A stretch of 64,000 bases of DNA, taken from positions 1-64,000 of the forward strand of contig JAACSL010000018.1 of the NCBI GenBank assembly GCA_009993955.1. Reading direction: 5' to 3'. This stretch comes from Paraglaciecola sp. GTDB taxonomy: Bacteria > Pseudomonadota > Gammaproteobacteria > Enterobacterales > Alteromonadaceae. A program made the translations under genes and the position numbers. A model generated the notes under the pieces. That model was given only the letters and a program-made list of their open reading frames with translations, was not told the origin of the DNA and ran no database searches. Positions 18,336 through 26,831 of this stretch are shown here, piece after piece; positions within the stretch are counted from its first letter, which is position 1; every line of letters begins with the position of its first letter.

Positions 18336-19022
18336 ATGGCAATTGTGTTAGATAACGTCGGATTGACAAATGAAGATCTGCGTAAGATTCGTCTGATGAG
18401 ACCGGGTACACCGGTTGATCTGCAGGTAACGTCTGCATCCACCACGAAACGTGTTCGCACAGAATTTGTGGGCATGGATGGCACCCGTTGCATGATTATT
18501 CGTTTTCCTGACGAATCCAAATGGGGCAGCCTGCGCGATGCAATTTACACCGAAAATACCTTGGTGGTGCGTTACATCCTAGAAGACGATACGGGTGAAA
18601 TTATCGCGTTTAAGGTCAAAGTTACCTTGATCCTGACGAAACCGACCCACCTTATTTTCACCTCCTTTCCGTTAGCTATCCAAAGCCACGATTTACGGGC
18701 AGAACAGCGCGCACAAACACGCATTGCAGTGAGCCTAACAGATAATCAACATGGCACCAGTTTAGGGGATTGTATTGTGCGCGATTTGTCGCTTAAAGGT
18801 TGTCGAATCAGTATTGATAAGGGGCGACAAGGCTTACGCCCAGCGGTTAAACAACAGATTAAAATGCAGTTTGCCGACGCAGCACAAGGGGAATATGTGC
18901 TGGTTGGCACCATCATGAATAACAAAGCAGACGAAGTGAGTTTGTTTTATGGCATTCGCTTTGAAACAAATGAAGCAGAAGTGGCCAAATTGATGCAAAA
19001 ACTCATGTTGGCCATCAATTAA
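18336..19022 (+). CDS. PilZ domain protein, flagellar-brake-like
   Basis: A 228-residue two-domain protein. An N-terminal YcgR-like beta domain (about residues 15-110) precedes a C-terminal PilZ domain (about residues 122-228). The cyclic-di-GMP-binding residues are present: an arginine-rich RAQTR near residues 126-130 and the DLSLKG block (D/NxSxxG) near residue 147. It should therefore bind cyclic-di-GMP. AAGGAAA about 9 bases before ATG 18336 is a good ribosome-binding site. No flagellar gene is nearby, so the target of control (motility, surface polymer or other) is unknown. Other cyclic-di-GMP genes occur at 30.4 and 42.8 kb. Confidence 0.85.
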   Translation: MAIVLDNVGLTNEDLRKIRLMRPGTPVDLQVTSASTTKRVRTEFVGMDGTRCMIIRFPDESKWGSLRDAIYTENTLVVRYILEDDTGEIIAFKVKVTLILTKPTHLIFTSFPLAIQSHDLRAEQRAQTRIAVSLTDNQHGTSLGDCIVRDLSLKGCRISIDKGRQGLRPAVKQQIKMQFADAAQGEYVLVGTIMNNKADEVSLFYGIRFETNEAEVAKLMQKLMLAIN

Positions 19023-19111
19023 GCAGCAAGAATCACCTGCTTAAACATTAGCTGTTGCCGCTAGGCTCGGCACTTGTTAAATTAAAGTTAACAAAAGCAC
19101 GAGAGAACCCC

Positions 19112-19573
19112 ATGCGTCAGATCGAATTTTTATTAAATGAATACGGTGAAAGCCACAAAAATAAAACCAATATAGCTATTCATGCGGTTGCCGTACCCGC
19201 CATTTATTTTGTTACCCTTGGCCTTTTGTGGTGTGTGCCCACCCCTGAATTTCTTGATTATTTTAATGTGACATGGGCACACGTCTTTATCATTCCAACT
19301 TTGTATTACTACTTTAAGTTGTCTGGCCCCATTGGCGCAGCCATGACCTTGTTGACTATTTTTTCCATTGCCGGCGTTAAACTGTTGGAGCGCGCAGATA
19401 TCTCAGTCTTGTATTTCTCTATTGCGTTGTTTGTAGTGATGTGGATTTTGCAATTTGTTGGTCATCACATCGAAGGTAAAAAACCGAGCTTTTTTAAAGA
19501 CATCCAATATCTGCTTATCGGCCCAGCATGGTGGTGGGGACACTGGTTAAAGCGTTTAAATATCAATTATTGA
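19112..19573 (+). CDS. Mpo1/YGL010w-like membrane protein (DUF962)
   Basis: A 153-residue membrane protein of the DUF962 family, with about four membrane segments. Conserved histidines are in SHKNKTNIAIHAVAVPAIY (residues about 14-32) and VGHHIEGKKPSFF; the C-terminal LLIGPAWWWGHW is a family hallmark. Yeast Mpo1 is an Fe(II)-dependent dioxygenase acting on 2-hydroxy fatty acids, so a lipid oxidation role is possible, though bacterial members are little studied. I chose ATG 19112 with GAGAG upstream; a longer reading from 19055 adds 19 residues with no family similarity. Monocistronic between the PilZ gene and the LytS-type kinase. Confidence 0.85.
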   Translation: MRQIEFLLNEYGESHKNKTNIAIHAVAVPAIYFVTLGLLWCVPTPEFLDYFNVTWAHVFIIPTLYYYFKLSGPIGAAMTLLTIFSIAGVKLLERADISVLYFSIALFVVMWILQFVGHHIEGKKPSFFKDIQYLLIGPAWWWGHWLKRLNINY

Positions 19574-19675
19574 TCACTTGCGACCAACAACATCGAACAT
19601 CAGACCAAGCAAAGTTATTTTTGTTTAGTTTTTTGTATACTGCCCCTCAGATCTTCAGGCACCAAAAGGCTTAGC

Positions 19676-20749
19676 GTGTTGCATTGGGAAAAATTAGTCG
19701 ATAGTCGTGAGCGCCTGTTTTGGACTTTACAAACGGCAGGCTGGTGCGGTTTCGCCATCGTTTATTATATTGGTTCCTTCCTGGCCGACATGCGCAGCAT
19801 ATGGATATTCGTGATCATTCTGAATGCCTATGCTGGCTGGTTAGTGACTATTCCACTTCGTTATGTTTACCGTTATGCCATGACGCTCAGTCCTTTAAAA
19901 ATGCTGAGTATTGTTGTTGTTAGTATGTATATCGTGGCGGTAGCTTGGGCGGTGATCAAAAATGTCAACAATTGGGAGATTTACAAAAAGGGTTATCGCC
20001 CAGACGAGTGGTACATGTATTTCTATAACACCGTTGACGCCTTAATCGTCATGGGCTGTTGGACCGGTGCATATTTCGGCATTAAAAATTATCAAATGCT
20101 GTTAAAAGAAAAACAGAATGTATTGCGCGCGTCCTCAATGGCACATCAAGCGCAAATCAAAATGCTGCGCTATCAGCTCAACCCCCATTTTTTGTTTAAT
20201 ACTTTAAACGCTATTTCTACGCTTATTTTGATGAAAGAAAACAAAACCGCTGATGCAATGGTGTCACGCTTAAGCGATTTCTTGCGGTATTCCTTAGATA
20301 AAGATCCCATCAAACGCGTCCCGTTGTTTCAAGAAATCAAGGTTTTAGAGCTATATCTGGATATTGAAAAAGTGCGCTTTGAAGACCGCTTGCAGGTTGA
20401 TTGGGATATTCAAGACAAGGCCAAAATGGCCTTAGTGCCAAGTTTAATCTTGCAGCCTATCATCGAAAACTCCATAAAATACGCCATCGCTAAGTTGCAG
20501 CAAGGTGGTCAGATTAAAATTTCCGCACGCACCTACGGCAAAGACTTGGTGTTAGAAGTGGGGGATAACGGACCGCTGGTGGATTTGGTCGAAGAGCAAC
20601 TGTTTAGAACCAACGGGGTGGGTTTGAGCAATATCAAAGAACGTTTGCAATCTCTTTATGGGGATGACTACGCGTTTGTGATCAGTCAGAATCAACCCAG
20701 TGGCATGAAGGTCACCATTCGCCTACCTCATGAATTGAGTGAGAATTAA
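19676..20749 (+). CDS. LytS/AlgZ-type sensor histidine kinase
   Basis: A 357-residue membrane histidine kinase. Four membrane segments occupy about residues 15-145, followed by a short linker. The His_kinase domain has the phosphoacceptor in LRYQLNPHFLFNTLNAIS (about residue 172), and the ATPase domain has the asparagine block LQPIIENSIKYAIAK and the G-box GDNGPLVD plus GVGLSNIKERL. The start is GTG 19676. Its response-regulator partner begins 2 bases after its stop codon. The N-terminal domain gives no hint of the ligand. The output is a LytTR regulator, whose target genes are not known. Confidence 0.9.
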   Translation: MLHWEKLVDSRERLFWTLQTAGWCGFAIVYYIGSFLADMRSIWIFVIILNAYAGWLVTIPLRYVYRYAMTLSPLKMLSIVVVSMYIVAVAWAVIKNVNNWEIYKKGYRPDEWYMYFYNTVDALIVMGCWTGAYFGIKNYQMLLKEKQNVLRASSMAHQAQIKMLRYQLNPHFLFNTLNAISTLILMKENKTADAMVSRLSDFLRYSLDKDPIKRVPLFQEIKVLELYLDIEKVRFEDRLQVDWDIQDKAKMALVPSLILQPIIENSIKYAIAKLQQGGQIKISARTYGKDLVLEVGDNGPLVDLVEEQLFRTNGVGLSNIKERLQSLYGDDYAFVISQNQPSGMKVTIRLPHELSEN

Positions 20750-20750
20750 T

Positions 20751-21569
20751 ATGCTGATTAAAACCATGATTGTTGACGACGAACCGTTAGCTCGCAAAGG
20801 ATTGAGCCTGCGTTTGGCACAGTTTGACAATATTGATGTCATCGCTGAATGCAACAATGGCGTGGACGCGGTGAGTAAAATTCCGCAATTACAACCTGAT
20901 TTAGTCTTTTTAGACATTCAAATGCCAGGTTTGAATGGTTTTCAAGTTATCCATAAATTACAAGAACTTAAACAAACCATTCCAATGATAGTGTTTGTGA
21001 CGGCGTTTGACTCTTATGCCATTAAGGCCTTTGATATCCACGCTCTCGACTATGTGCTTAAGCCGGTAGACGATAATCGCCTGCGTGACGCCGTGCAAAA
21101 AGTCAGTGACCATTTAGCCTTGAAAAACACCGGCCTAAATTCGCAAAAGTTGGTGCGGCTTGTTGCTGATTTTACCGGCGACGATTGTGAAGATATTTTA
21201 CGTAAACTGGCCGCCGGCGAGCGCATTACCCAGCAAGGTTACCCCGATATTCTGGCGGTAAAAGATGGCTCAGAGGTGACACGTGTGCCCATTTCAGATA
21301 TTCAATGGATTGATGCGGCTGGCGATTACATGTGTGTACATACCACCAAGCAAACGCACATTATGCGCCAAACGATGAAAGAGCTGGATCAACAACTTGA
21401 CCCACGGCGCTTTGTCAGAGTGCACCGCTCAGCCATCGTCAACATCAACTACGTGCAAAAGTTAGTCAGTCATATCAGTGGTGAATACCACCTGATCCTA
21501 AGTAACGGCAGTGAATTGAAGGTAAGTCGTAGCCACCGAGACCGGGTTAAAGAAATGATCAGACTCTGA
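20751..21569 (+). CDS. LytTR-family response regulator
   Basis: A 272-residue DNA-binding response regulator. The receiver domain (residues 1-120) has the acidic pair in IVDDEPLARKGL, the phosphorylatable aspartate in LVFLDIQMPGLNGF (about residue 55) and the lysine in LKPVDDNRL. The LytTR DNA-binding domain covers about residues 170-272 (VHRSAIVNINYVQKL near the end). I set the start at ATG 20751, 2 bases after the kinase stop; a GTG at 20739 is also open. An unusual linker with ILRKLAAGERITQQGYPDILAVKDGSEV joins the domains. It converges on pfkA with 30 bases between. Confidence 0.9.
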   Translation: MLIKTMIVDDEPLARKGLSLRLAQFDNIDVIAECNNGVDAVSKIPQLQPDLVFLDIQMPGLNGFQVIHKLQELKQTIPMIVFVTAFDSYAIKAFDIHALDYVLKPVDDNRLRDAVQKVSDHLALKNTGLNSQKLVRLVADFTGDDCEDILRKLAAGERITQQGYPDILAVKDGSEVTRVPISDIQWIDAAGDYMCVHTTKQTHIMRQTMKELDQQLDPRRFVRVHRSAIVNINYVQKLVSHISGEYHLILSNGSELKVSRSHRDRVKEMIRL

Positions 21570-21599
21570 TCCTGAGGCTATTTTCTTTTGGATTGAAAC

Positions 21600-22604
21600 C
21601 TAAGGATTCAATTTACGGGTGATATCAAAAAACTCTTGTTGGATCTTAACTAAATACGGGTCAAGGGGTTTTTGGCTCTCCCAGCTTACTTGAATCGGCA
21701 GGGCAACTAATTGATTGTTTACTTCCCCCACCATGATACGGTTATCACCTGCTAAAGCGCGCTCAACCGCAAATGCCCCTAGCTTACAGGCCAATAATCG
21801 ATCTTGACTGACGGGTGAACCCCCTCGTTGCACGTGCCCTAGGATGACAACTCGACACTCAACTTTGGTTTTTTCACTGAGCATTTGCGCCAGGCTTGTT
21901 ACCCCGCCAGGCCAGAGATTTTCAGCGGTGACAATAATGTAACTGCTGTTGCCACGTTGACGATGGGCGGCTAAAACATGCTGCGTAATGTTGTCCAACT
22001 CTGCATGAATATCTTGGCACAATTCAGGTACTAATACTTGGTCAGCCGCTGAGGCTAAGGCTGCGCTCAAACCAATGAAGCCAGCATGGCGACCCATCAC
22101 TTCAACTAAAAAAATGCGCTCAAAGGCGTCGGCGGTATCTCTGACTTTATCAATGGATTCTAGGGCGGTTTCGATGGCAGTGTAATAACCGATAGTGGCG
22201 TCAATACCACTAATATCGTTGTCTATGGTACCGGGAAGGCCAATGACTTGTCCTTGCCAATAATCGGCTAAATGACACGCTCCGTGGAATGACCCGTCAC
22301 CTCCTATCACCAATAACGCTTCAATTCCCAAGGCCTCAAGATTCTTGGCTGCTAATTTTGCTGAGTCGACCTGTTTGAAACTTAAACAACGTCCACTTCT
22401 TAAGATGGTGCCCCCGCGTTGGATTAGATTTAATACGTTTTTGGGGCGAAGAGGCAGGTACTCTTGCTCTAGCAGGCCATTGTAGCCATGTTTGTAGCCA
22501 ATGACTTGTATGCCAAAGTGTTCTGCGGTCAGCACTATTGAGCGAATACAGGCATTCATGCCAGGTGCATCACCCCCCGATGTCAACACCGCAATTTTTC
22601 GCAT
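21600..22604 (-). CDS. pfkA: ATP-dependent 6-phosphofructokinase
   Basis: Phosphorylates fructose 6-phosphate to fructose 1,6-bisphosphate in glycolysis. 334 residues, slightly longer than E. coli PfkA (320). Motifs: TSGGDAPGMNACIR at residues 8-21, VIGGDGSFHGA near residue 100 (glycine rather than aspartate in the GGDGS motif indicates ATP, not pyrophosphate, as donor), GLPGTIDNDISG with the catalytic aspartate near residue 125, VEVMGRHAGF, and GHVQRGGSPVSQDR. Transcribed alone, convergent with the LytTR gene. An ATP-type PFK fits full glycolysis of glucose from cellobiose. Confidence 0.93.
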   Translation of the reverse strand: MRKIAVLTSGGDAPGMNACIRSIVLTAEHFGIQVIGYKHGYNGLLEQEYLPLRPKNVLNLIQRGGTILRSGRCLSFKQVDSAKLAAKNLEALGIEALLVIGGDGSFHGACHLADYWQGQVIGLPGTIDNDISGIDATIGYYTAIETALESIDKVRDTADAFERIFLVEVMGRHAGFIGLSAALASAADQVLVPELCQDIHAELDNITQHVLAAHRQRGNSSYIIVTAENLWPGGVTSLAQMLSEKTKVECRVVILGHVQRGGSPVSQDRLLACKLGAFAVERALAGDNRIMVGEVNNQLVALPIQVSWESQKPLDPYLVKIQQEFFDITRKLNP

Positions 22605-22792
22605 AGTTTCCTCATTTCGATTTGTTTTTGTCTACAACAGAGTAGAATGCAAAAACTGACTAAACAAGATTATTTGCAGTTAAATTAATCAGTTAGCCAG
22701 TTGTGTAGGTATTAATATCAATCTTTTTATTCGCCAGTGGTCGGCGTTCACGGTGGTATCAGTGTATTATCTTTGCTTGCAAGGCCTTAGCT

Positions 22793-23719
22793 GTGGAAAC
22801 AAATAAACATTGGCTTGGTTTTGGTTTATCGCTTACGACCGCATTTCTGTGGGGCATTCTGCCAATTTTTATCAAATTGTGCCTGCAAACGATGGATGCC
22901 ATGACCATCACTTGGTATCGTTTTGTGGTGGCAGGTCTGTTTGTTTTTCTGGTGCTGTGGCGTAAAAATGCCTTACCCAAGGTGTACAGCCTTGCCCTTA
23001 GGCATAAAATTTGGGTCAGTGTGGCCAGCATCTTGTTGGTACTCAATTACGTATCCAATGTTGTCGGTTTGTCTTACCTGTCCCCTGAAACCACACAAGT
23101 GATCATGCAAGTTGCGCCCTTTCTTTTAATGTTAGGTGGTGTGGTGTTTTTTGGCGAACGGTTAAAGCTGATTGAAATAATTGGTACCGTGTTGATTTTG
23201 CTGGGACTGGCGTTGTTTTTCAGCGACAAATTGGAACGTTTGTTTGCATCGTTGAATCACTATTCGCTGGGTGTGATTATTATCATCTTCTCTGCCACAG
23301 CCTGGGCTGGTTATGCCTTGATTCAAAAACCCCTTCTTAAGGTGTTAAGTGCTCGGCAACTGACTCTTTGCATATATGTGATTGGCGCATTGGTATTATT
23401 GCCCTTTACCCACCTTGCACAGCTCAATGCCTTGTCTGTTGTACAACTGGTGGCGCTGCTGTTTTGTTGCATCAATACCATTGTCGCCTACGGTGCCTTT
23501 ACAGAGGCCATGCATGTTTGGCAAGCTTCAAAGGTAAGTGCAGTAATTTGCTTAGCCCCCTTGTTTACGTTCGTCAGCATGACAATAGCGGTCTATTACT
23601 TCCCAGATTATATTCAAGCCAGCGAACTGGATGTATGGGCATATGTGGGAGCAGGTATCGTGGTTTGTGGATCTGCGCTGACATCTTTGGGGCGGGCGAA
23701 AGGTATTGCGCCCAAATAG
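22793..23719 (+). CDS. EamA/DMT family transporter
   Basis: A 308-residue inner-membrane protein with about ten hydrophobic segments and two EamA repeats (roughly residues 8-140 and 155-295). TTAFLWGILPIFIKLCL and VIIIIFSATAWAGYALIQK are the starts of the two repeats, and the conserved SATAWAGYA block is clear. The start is GTG 22793, with AAGG about 9 bases upstream. The family exports metabolites or amino acids; no substrate can be told from the sequence. It stands alone, convergent with the REC-TPR gene 35 bases later. Confidence 0.88.
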   Translation: METNKHWLGFGLSLTTAFLWGILPIFIKLCLQTMDAMTITWYRFVVAGLFVFLVLWRKNALPKVYSLALRHKIWVSVASILLVLNYVSNVVGLSYLSPETTQVIMQVAPFLLMLGGVVFFGERLKLIEIIGTVLILLGLALFFSDKLERLFASLNHYSLGVIIIIFSATAWAGYALIQKPLLKVLSARQLTLCIYVIGALVLLPFTHLAQLNALSVVQLVALLFCCINTIVAYGAFTEAMHVWQASKVSAVICLAPLFTFVSMTIAVYYFPDYIQASELDVWAYVGAGIVVCGSALTSLGRAKGIAPK

Positions 23720-23754
23720 GCGAGCGCTGCTGTCACCCAAGCGATTGCGCTTTA

Positions 23755-25398
23755 TTACAAATATTCTTGCATATCTGCGCTCAAGGCATTGAGCTTTTCT
23801 TGATGTTTGGCCAGCATGGTGGTGTTAGCAAGTTGACGATAAATTTTACGGCTTGAGGCCAGTAAAGCAGAGTCTGGTTTTTTCGTTTTTTGCAGCAATC
23901 GGATACTGCATTGTAAAAGATTTAGGGTGATACCGACATTAACTGGTGCAAAACTTTGGGCGGTGGTGAACGCTTCATAGGCGGCATCAAACTTACCCTC
24001 TGAATACAGGGCAATGCCTTCTTTGTTGTATTTTTGAAACGATTCTTTTTGTACTGCATTTTTGCGTGTTGCTTGTTGCAAGCGCGCGCTTGTATTGTCA
24101 TCCAATATTTTACTGCTTTTTGCCAAGATCTTATTGAGGGATTCCGCGTCTTCAAATTCACCTAAATCCAGCAAGTTCGCAATAGAGTCGGGCAGTAGGG
24201 TGAAAGGTGGGCTGTCAACCCTAGTTTGTATCGTACTCTGAGCAAGGGTCAAATTTTGTTTTGCACTGAATAATTTGCCATTTTGAAAATCAATGCGCGC
24301 TTTGACCAACGCCTCGAAGATATCAAAATCAAATTCATCGTCACTGCGTAATAATGTCTCTGCGTGGCGATATCGTTGCAAGGTGTAAAGGGCCTCTTGT
24401 TGGTACCGAAGCCGTTGCCGCTCCTCTTGGCACTCTTCTGCTACATCTAAAAAACTGCGAATATGACTACACAGGTGTGATAAATCCCGATGCACCGAAC
24501 GCTTCGAGCATTCCCAAATGGTTTGACTGTAGTGAATGATTTTATCTAACTGGCCATTTTTCCTGGCATAAGTACAGGCTTTCAAGTGGCGTTCAAAAGA
24601 CAGAGGTGACATCTTGATGGCCCGTGTGATGGCCGCTTCGGTTTCTACTTGGTTGTCTAATGCGAACCAAGCTTGCGCCAATATGTCCAAAGCCTCCACC
24701 AACAAATTATTCTTTTTCAAGGCCAGATTAGCCAGTTCAATGGCCTGTGGATAATGCTGCAAATACAAAGCCGTTTGGGCTTTTGCCACAGTTAACCAGG
24801 TGCGTGTGGTATTTTCAGCATAACTGTCCAACCATTGTTGTGCCGCTTGATACTGGCCACAGTGCCAATACAATTCAGCCAATAAACGCCCACATACCTC
24901 TTGGTAGCGACTATCGCCGTCGATGATAGCCTTGCACTGCTTAATGGCGGCGGGGTAATTGTCGGCAAACATTTCTGTATAGACAGGGGCCAAGGCAAGT
25001 TTGCGCTGATAAGCCTTGTCTAGACGCAATACTAACTGCGCTTGAGAAAACGGTTTAACGACGTATTCGTCGGGTTGTTTTTCAAGGCTTCCCAACACCA
25101 TGGGGCGTTGTGCATCGGCACTGACAATCATAAACACGGTAGCAGGGTGAATTAAACGGCGTTGGCGCACTTCTTCCAAAAACTCAAAGCCATTTTTTTT
25201 GTTGCCACCGAGGTGTAGATCACAAATGATAAAATCGAATTTTTCTTTGCGGCAAAATGTTAAGGCCGATTCACAAGAATGGGTCGCGACGATGGATTTT
25301 GCCCCGGCACTGCCCAACACCCCTTTGAGTAAGGCGAGAAAAGGTCGTTGGTCATCGATAATTAAGATGCGTTTTTCAGAGAAATCAAGTTTTGGCAT
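23755..25398 (-). CDS. Response regulator receiver fused to TPR repeats
   Basis: A 547-residue protein. The receiver domain spans about residues 8-130: IIDDQRPFLALL, the phosphorylatable aspartate in FIICDLHLGGNKKNGFEFLE (about residue 60), and VVKPFSQAQL. The rest, about residues 135-540, is a chain of TPR-like helical repeats (YEAFTTAQSFAPVNVGITLN and others). No DNA-binding, enzymatic or membrane part is seen, so output must be by protein contact. No histidine kinase gene is adjacent. Similar REC-TPR proteins are common in Alteromonadales and Vibrio, and their partners are mostly unknown. Confidence 0.85.
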   Translation of the reverse strand: MPKLDFSEKRILIIDDQRPFLALLKGVLGSAGAKSIVATHSCESALTFCRKEKFDFIICDLHLGGNKKNGFEFLEEVRQRRLIHPATVFMIVSADAQRPMVLGSLEKQPDEYVVKPFSQAQLVLRLDKAYQRKLALAPVYTEMFADNYPAAIKQCKAIIDGDSRYQEVCGRLLAELYWHCGQYQAAQQWLDSYAENTTRTWLTVAKAQTALYLQHYPQAIELANLALKKNNLLVEALDILAQAWFALDNQVETEAAITRAIKMSPLSFERHLKACTYARKNGQLDKIIHYSQTIWECSKRSVHRDLSHLCSHIRSFLDVAEECQEERQRLRYQQEALYTLQRYRHAETLLRSDDEFDFDIFEALVKARIDFQNGKLFSAKQNLTLAQSTIQTRVDSPPFTLLPDSIANLLDLGEFEDAESLNKILAKSSKILDDNTSARLQQATRKNAVQKESFQKYNKEGIALYSEGKFDAAYEAFTTAQSFAPVNVGITLNLLQCSIRLLQKTKKPDSALLASSRKIYRQLANTTMLAKHQEKLNALSADMQEYL

Positions 25399-25587
25399 GT
25401 GCTCAGGTTAGGTATATAGCCCAGTGGCGTGCTTTGGCAACCCGCTGATAATTCATGAAATAATGCACTATTGCAATACTTGGCGGTCAATAAGCAAGAC
25501 AAATGTCTTAAGCCTTTGTAAGATAGTTAACAAGGCGTGAAACTGGCACGTATCGTTAATCACTAAGCAGTGTAAAAGGAACATAGC

Positions 25588-26760
25588 TTGTATGATGTAG
25601 CAGTTGTTGGCGGTGGTATGGTAGGGGCAGCCTGCGCCATTGGTTTAGCGCAACTGGGTTTGTCGGTGGCGCTTATTGAGCGCGATGAACCCACGGCATT
25701 TGCTGCTGAGCAATTGCCAGATTTACGTGTATCGGCCATCAATCGGCACAGCGAACAGCTCTTTGAGCAACTTGGTGCATGGTCGTTCATACAAAATATG
25801 CGAGTTTGCCCTTACAAGCGTCTGTCGGTGTGGGAAAAACCACAGTGTCGCAGCGATTTTAACATCGCTTCGTTGGGTGTCAGTCATCTTGGTCATATTA
25901 TCGAAAATCGCATTGTTCAACTTGGCTTGTTGCAACGGTGTCAGCAGCTTGCAAATCTGACTGTTTACATGGGGCAATCCATCAAAAATTTGCTGCTGGA
26001 TCCGCATCCACGTATTACCCTCGACAACGATTATACGGTGCATGCCAAATTTTTAGTAGGCGCAGATGGTGTCAATTCCATGGTGCGTCACACAGCCAAC
26101 ATAGGCGTACAGGGTTGGCAGTATGGTATGCAAGCACTCGGGGTAAGTATCCGTACAACGCATACACAACAAGACATTACATGGCAGCAATTTACCCCAG
26201 ATGGTCCGCTAGCGTTTCTTCCTTTATTTGGTGAGTATGCCTCACTTGTTTGGTACAACCGCCCAGAAAAAGTCCGCGAACTTAAAGGCCTCAGCCCTAG
26301 CCAGTTAAAACTGCAAATTATTCAACATTTTCCAGCTGAACTCGTGGATTTTGAGGTGCTGGCATGCGAAAGTTTTCCCCTAATTCGTCAACACAGCAAC
26401 CACTACACACAAGGTGACGTGGTGCTAATTGGTGACGCGGCCCATAGCATTAATCCACTGGCGGGACAGGGCGTGAATTTGGGTTTTAAAGACGTCAGTG
26501 TATTACTGCACGTATTGGCAAAATATCGCCAAGCCAGTACCGATGCACAGCAATCAACTTCATTAAGACCTTATTTTAGTGAGTATGAACGACGTCGCCG
26601 ATCAGACAATCTGTTGATGATGAGTGCAATGGATGTGCTGTACAAAGGGTTTTGCAACCAGCATGGTTTGTTGAAGTTGTTACGCAATGCGGGGCTGACG
26701 TTGGCCAACCATGCTGGACCGCTCAAGCATCGTGTTATGCAGTACGCTATGGGTTTATAG
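25588..26760 (+). CDS. ubiF: 2-octaprenyl-3-methyl-6-methoxy-1,4-benzoquinol hydroxylase
   Basis: FAD-dependent aromatic hydroxylase of ubiquinone biosynthesis, 390 residues. The N-terminal FAD-binding GGGMVGAACAIGLAQLGL is at residues 8-25, and the GDAAHSINPLAGQGVNLGF motif is near residue 280. Internal blocks match E. coli UbiF rather than UbiH or UbiI: DVAVVGGGMVG, QFTPDGPLAFLPLF, WASLVWY-like SLVWYNRPEKVREL, and the C-terminal GPLKHRVMQYAMGL. The start is TTG 25588 with AAGGA 7 bases upstream. It stands alone. Exact hydroxylation position is inferred from similarity. Confidence 0.87.
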   Translation: MYDVAVVGGGMVGAACAIGLAQLGLSVALIERDEPTAFAAEQLPDLRVSAINRHSEQLFEQLGAWSFIQNMRVCPYKRLSVWEKPQCRSDFNIASLGVSHLGHIIENRIVQLGLLQRCQQLANLTVYMGQSIKNLLLDPHPRITLDNDYTVHAKFLVGADGVNSMVRHTANIGVQGWQYGMQALGVSIRTTHTQQDITWQQFTPDGPLAFLPLFGEYASLVWYNRPEKVRELKGLSPSQLKLQIIQHFPAELVDFEVLACESFPLIRQHSNHYTQGDVVLIGDAAHSINPLAGQGVNLGFKDVSVLLHVLAKYRQASTDAQQSTSLRPYFSEYERRRRSDNLLMMSAMDVLYKGFCNQHGLLKLLRNAGLTLANHAGPLKHRVMQYAMGL

Positions 26761-26831
26761 GCGAGCGGTAAAATAAGGGTAGAAAAAAGAGTCTTGTATT
26801 TTGAATAACAACCATTAATAGAGATCAAACA

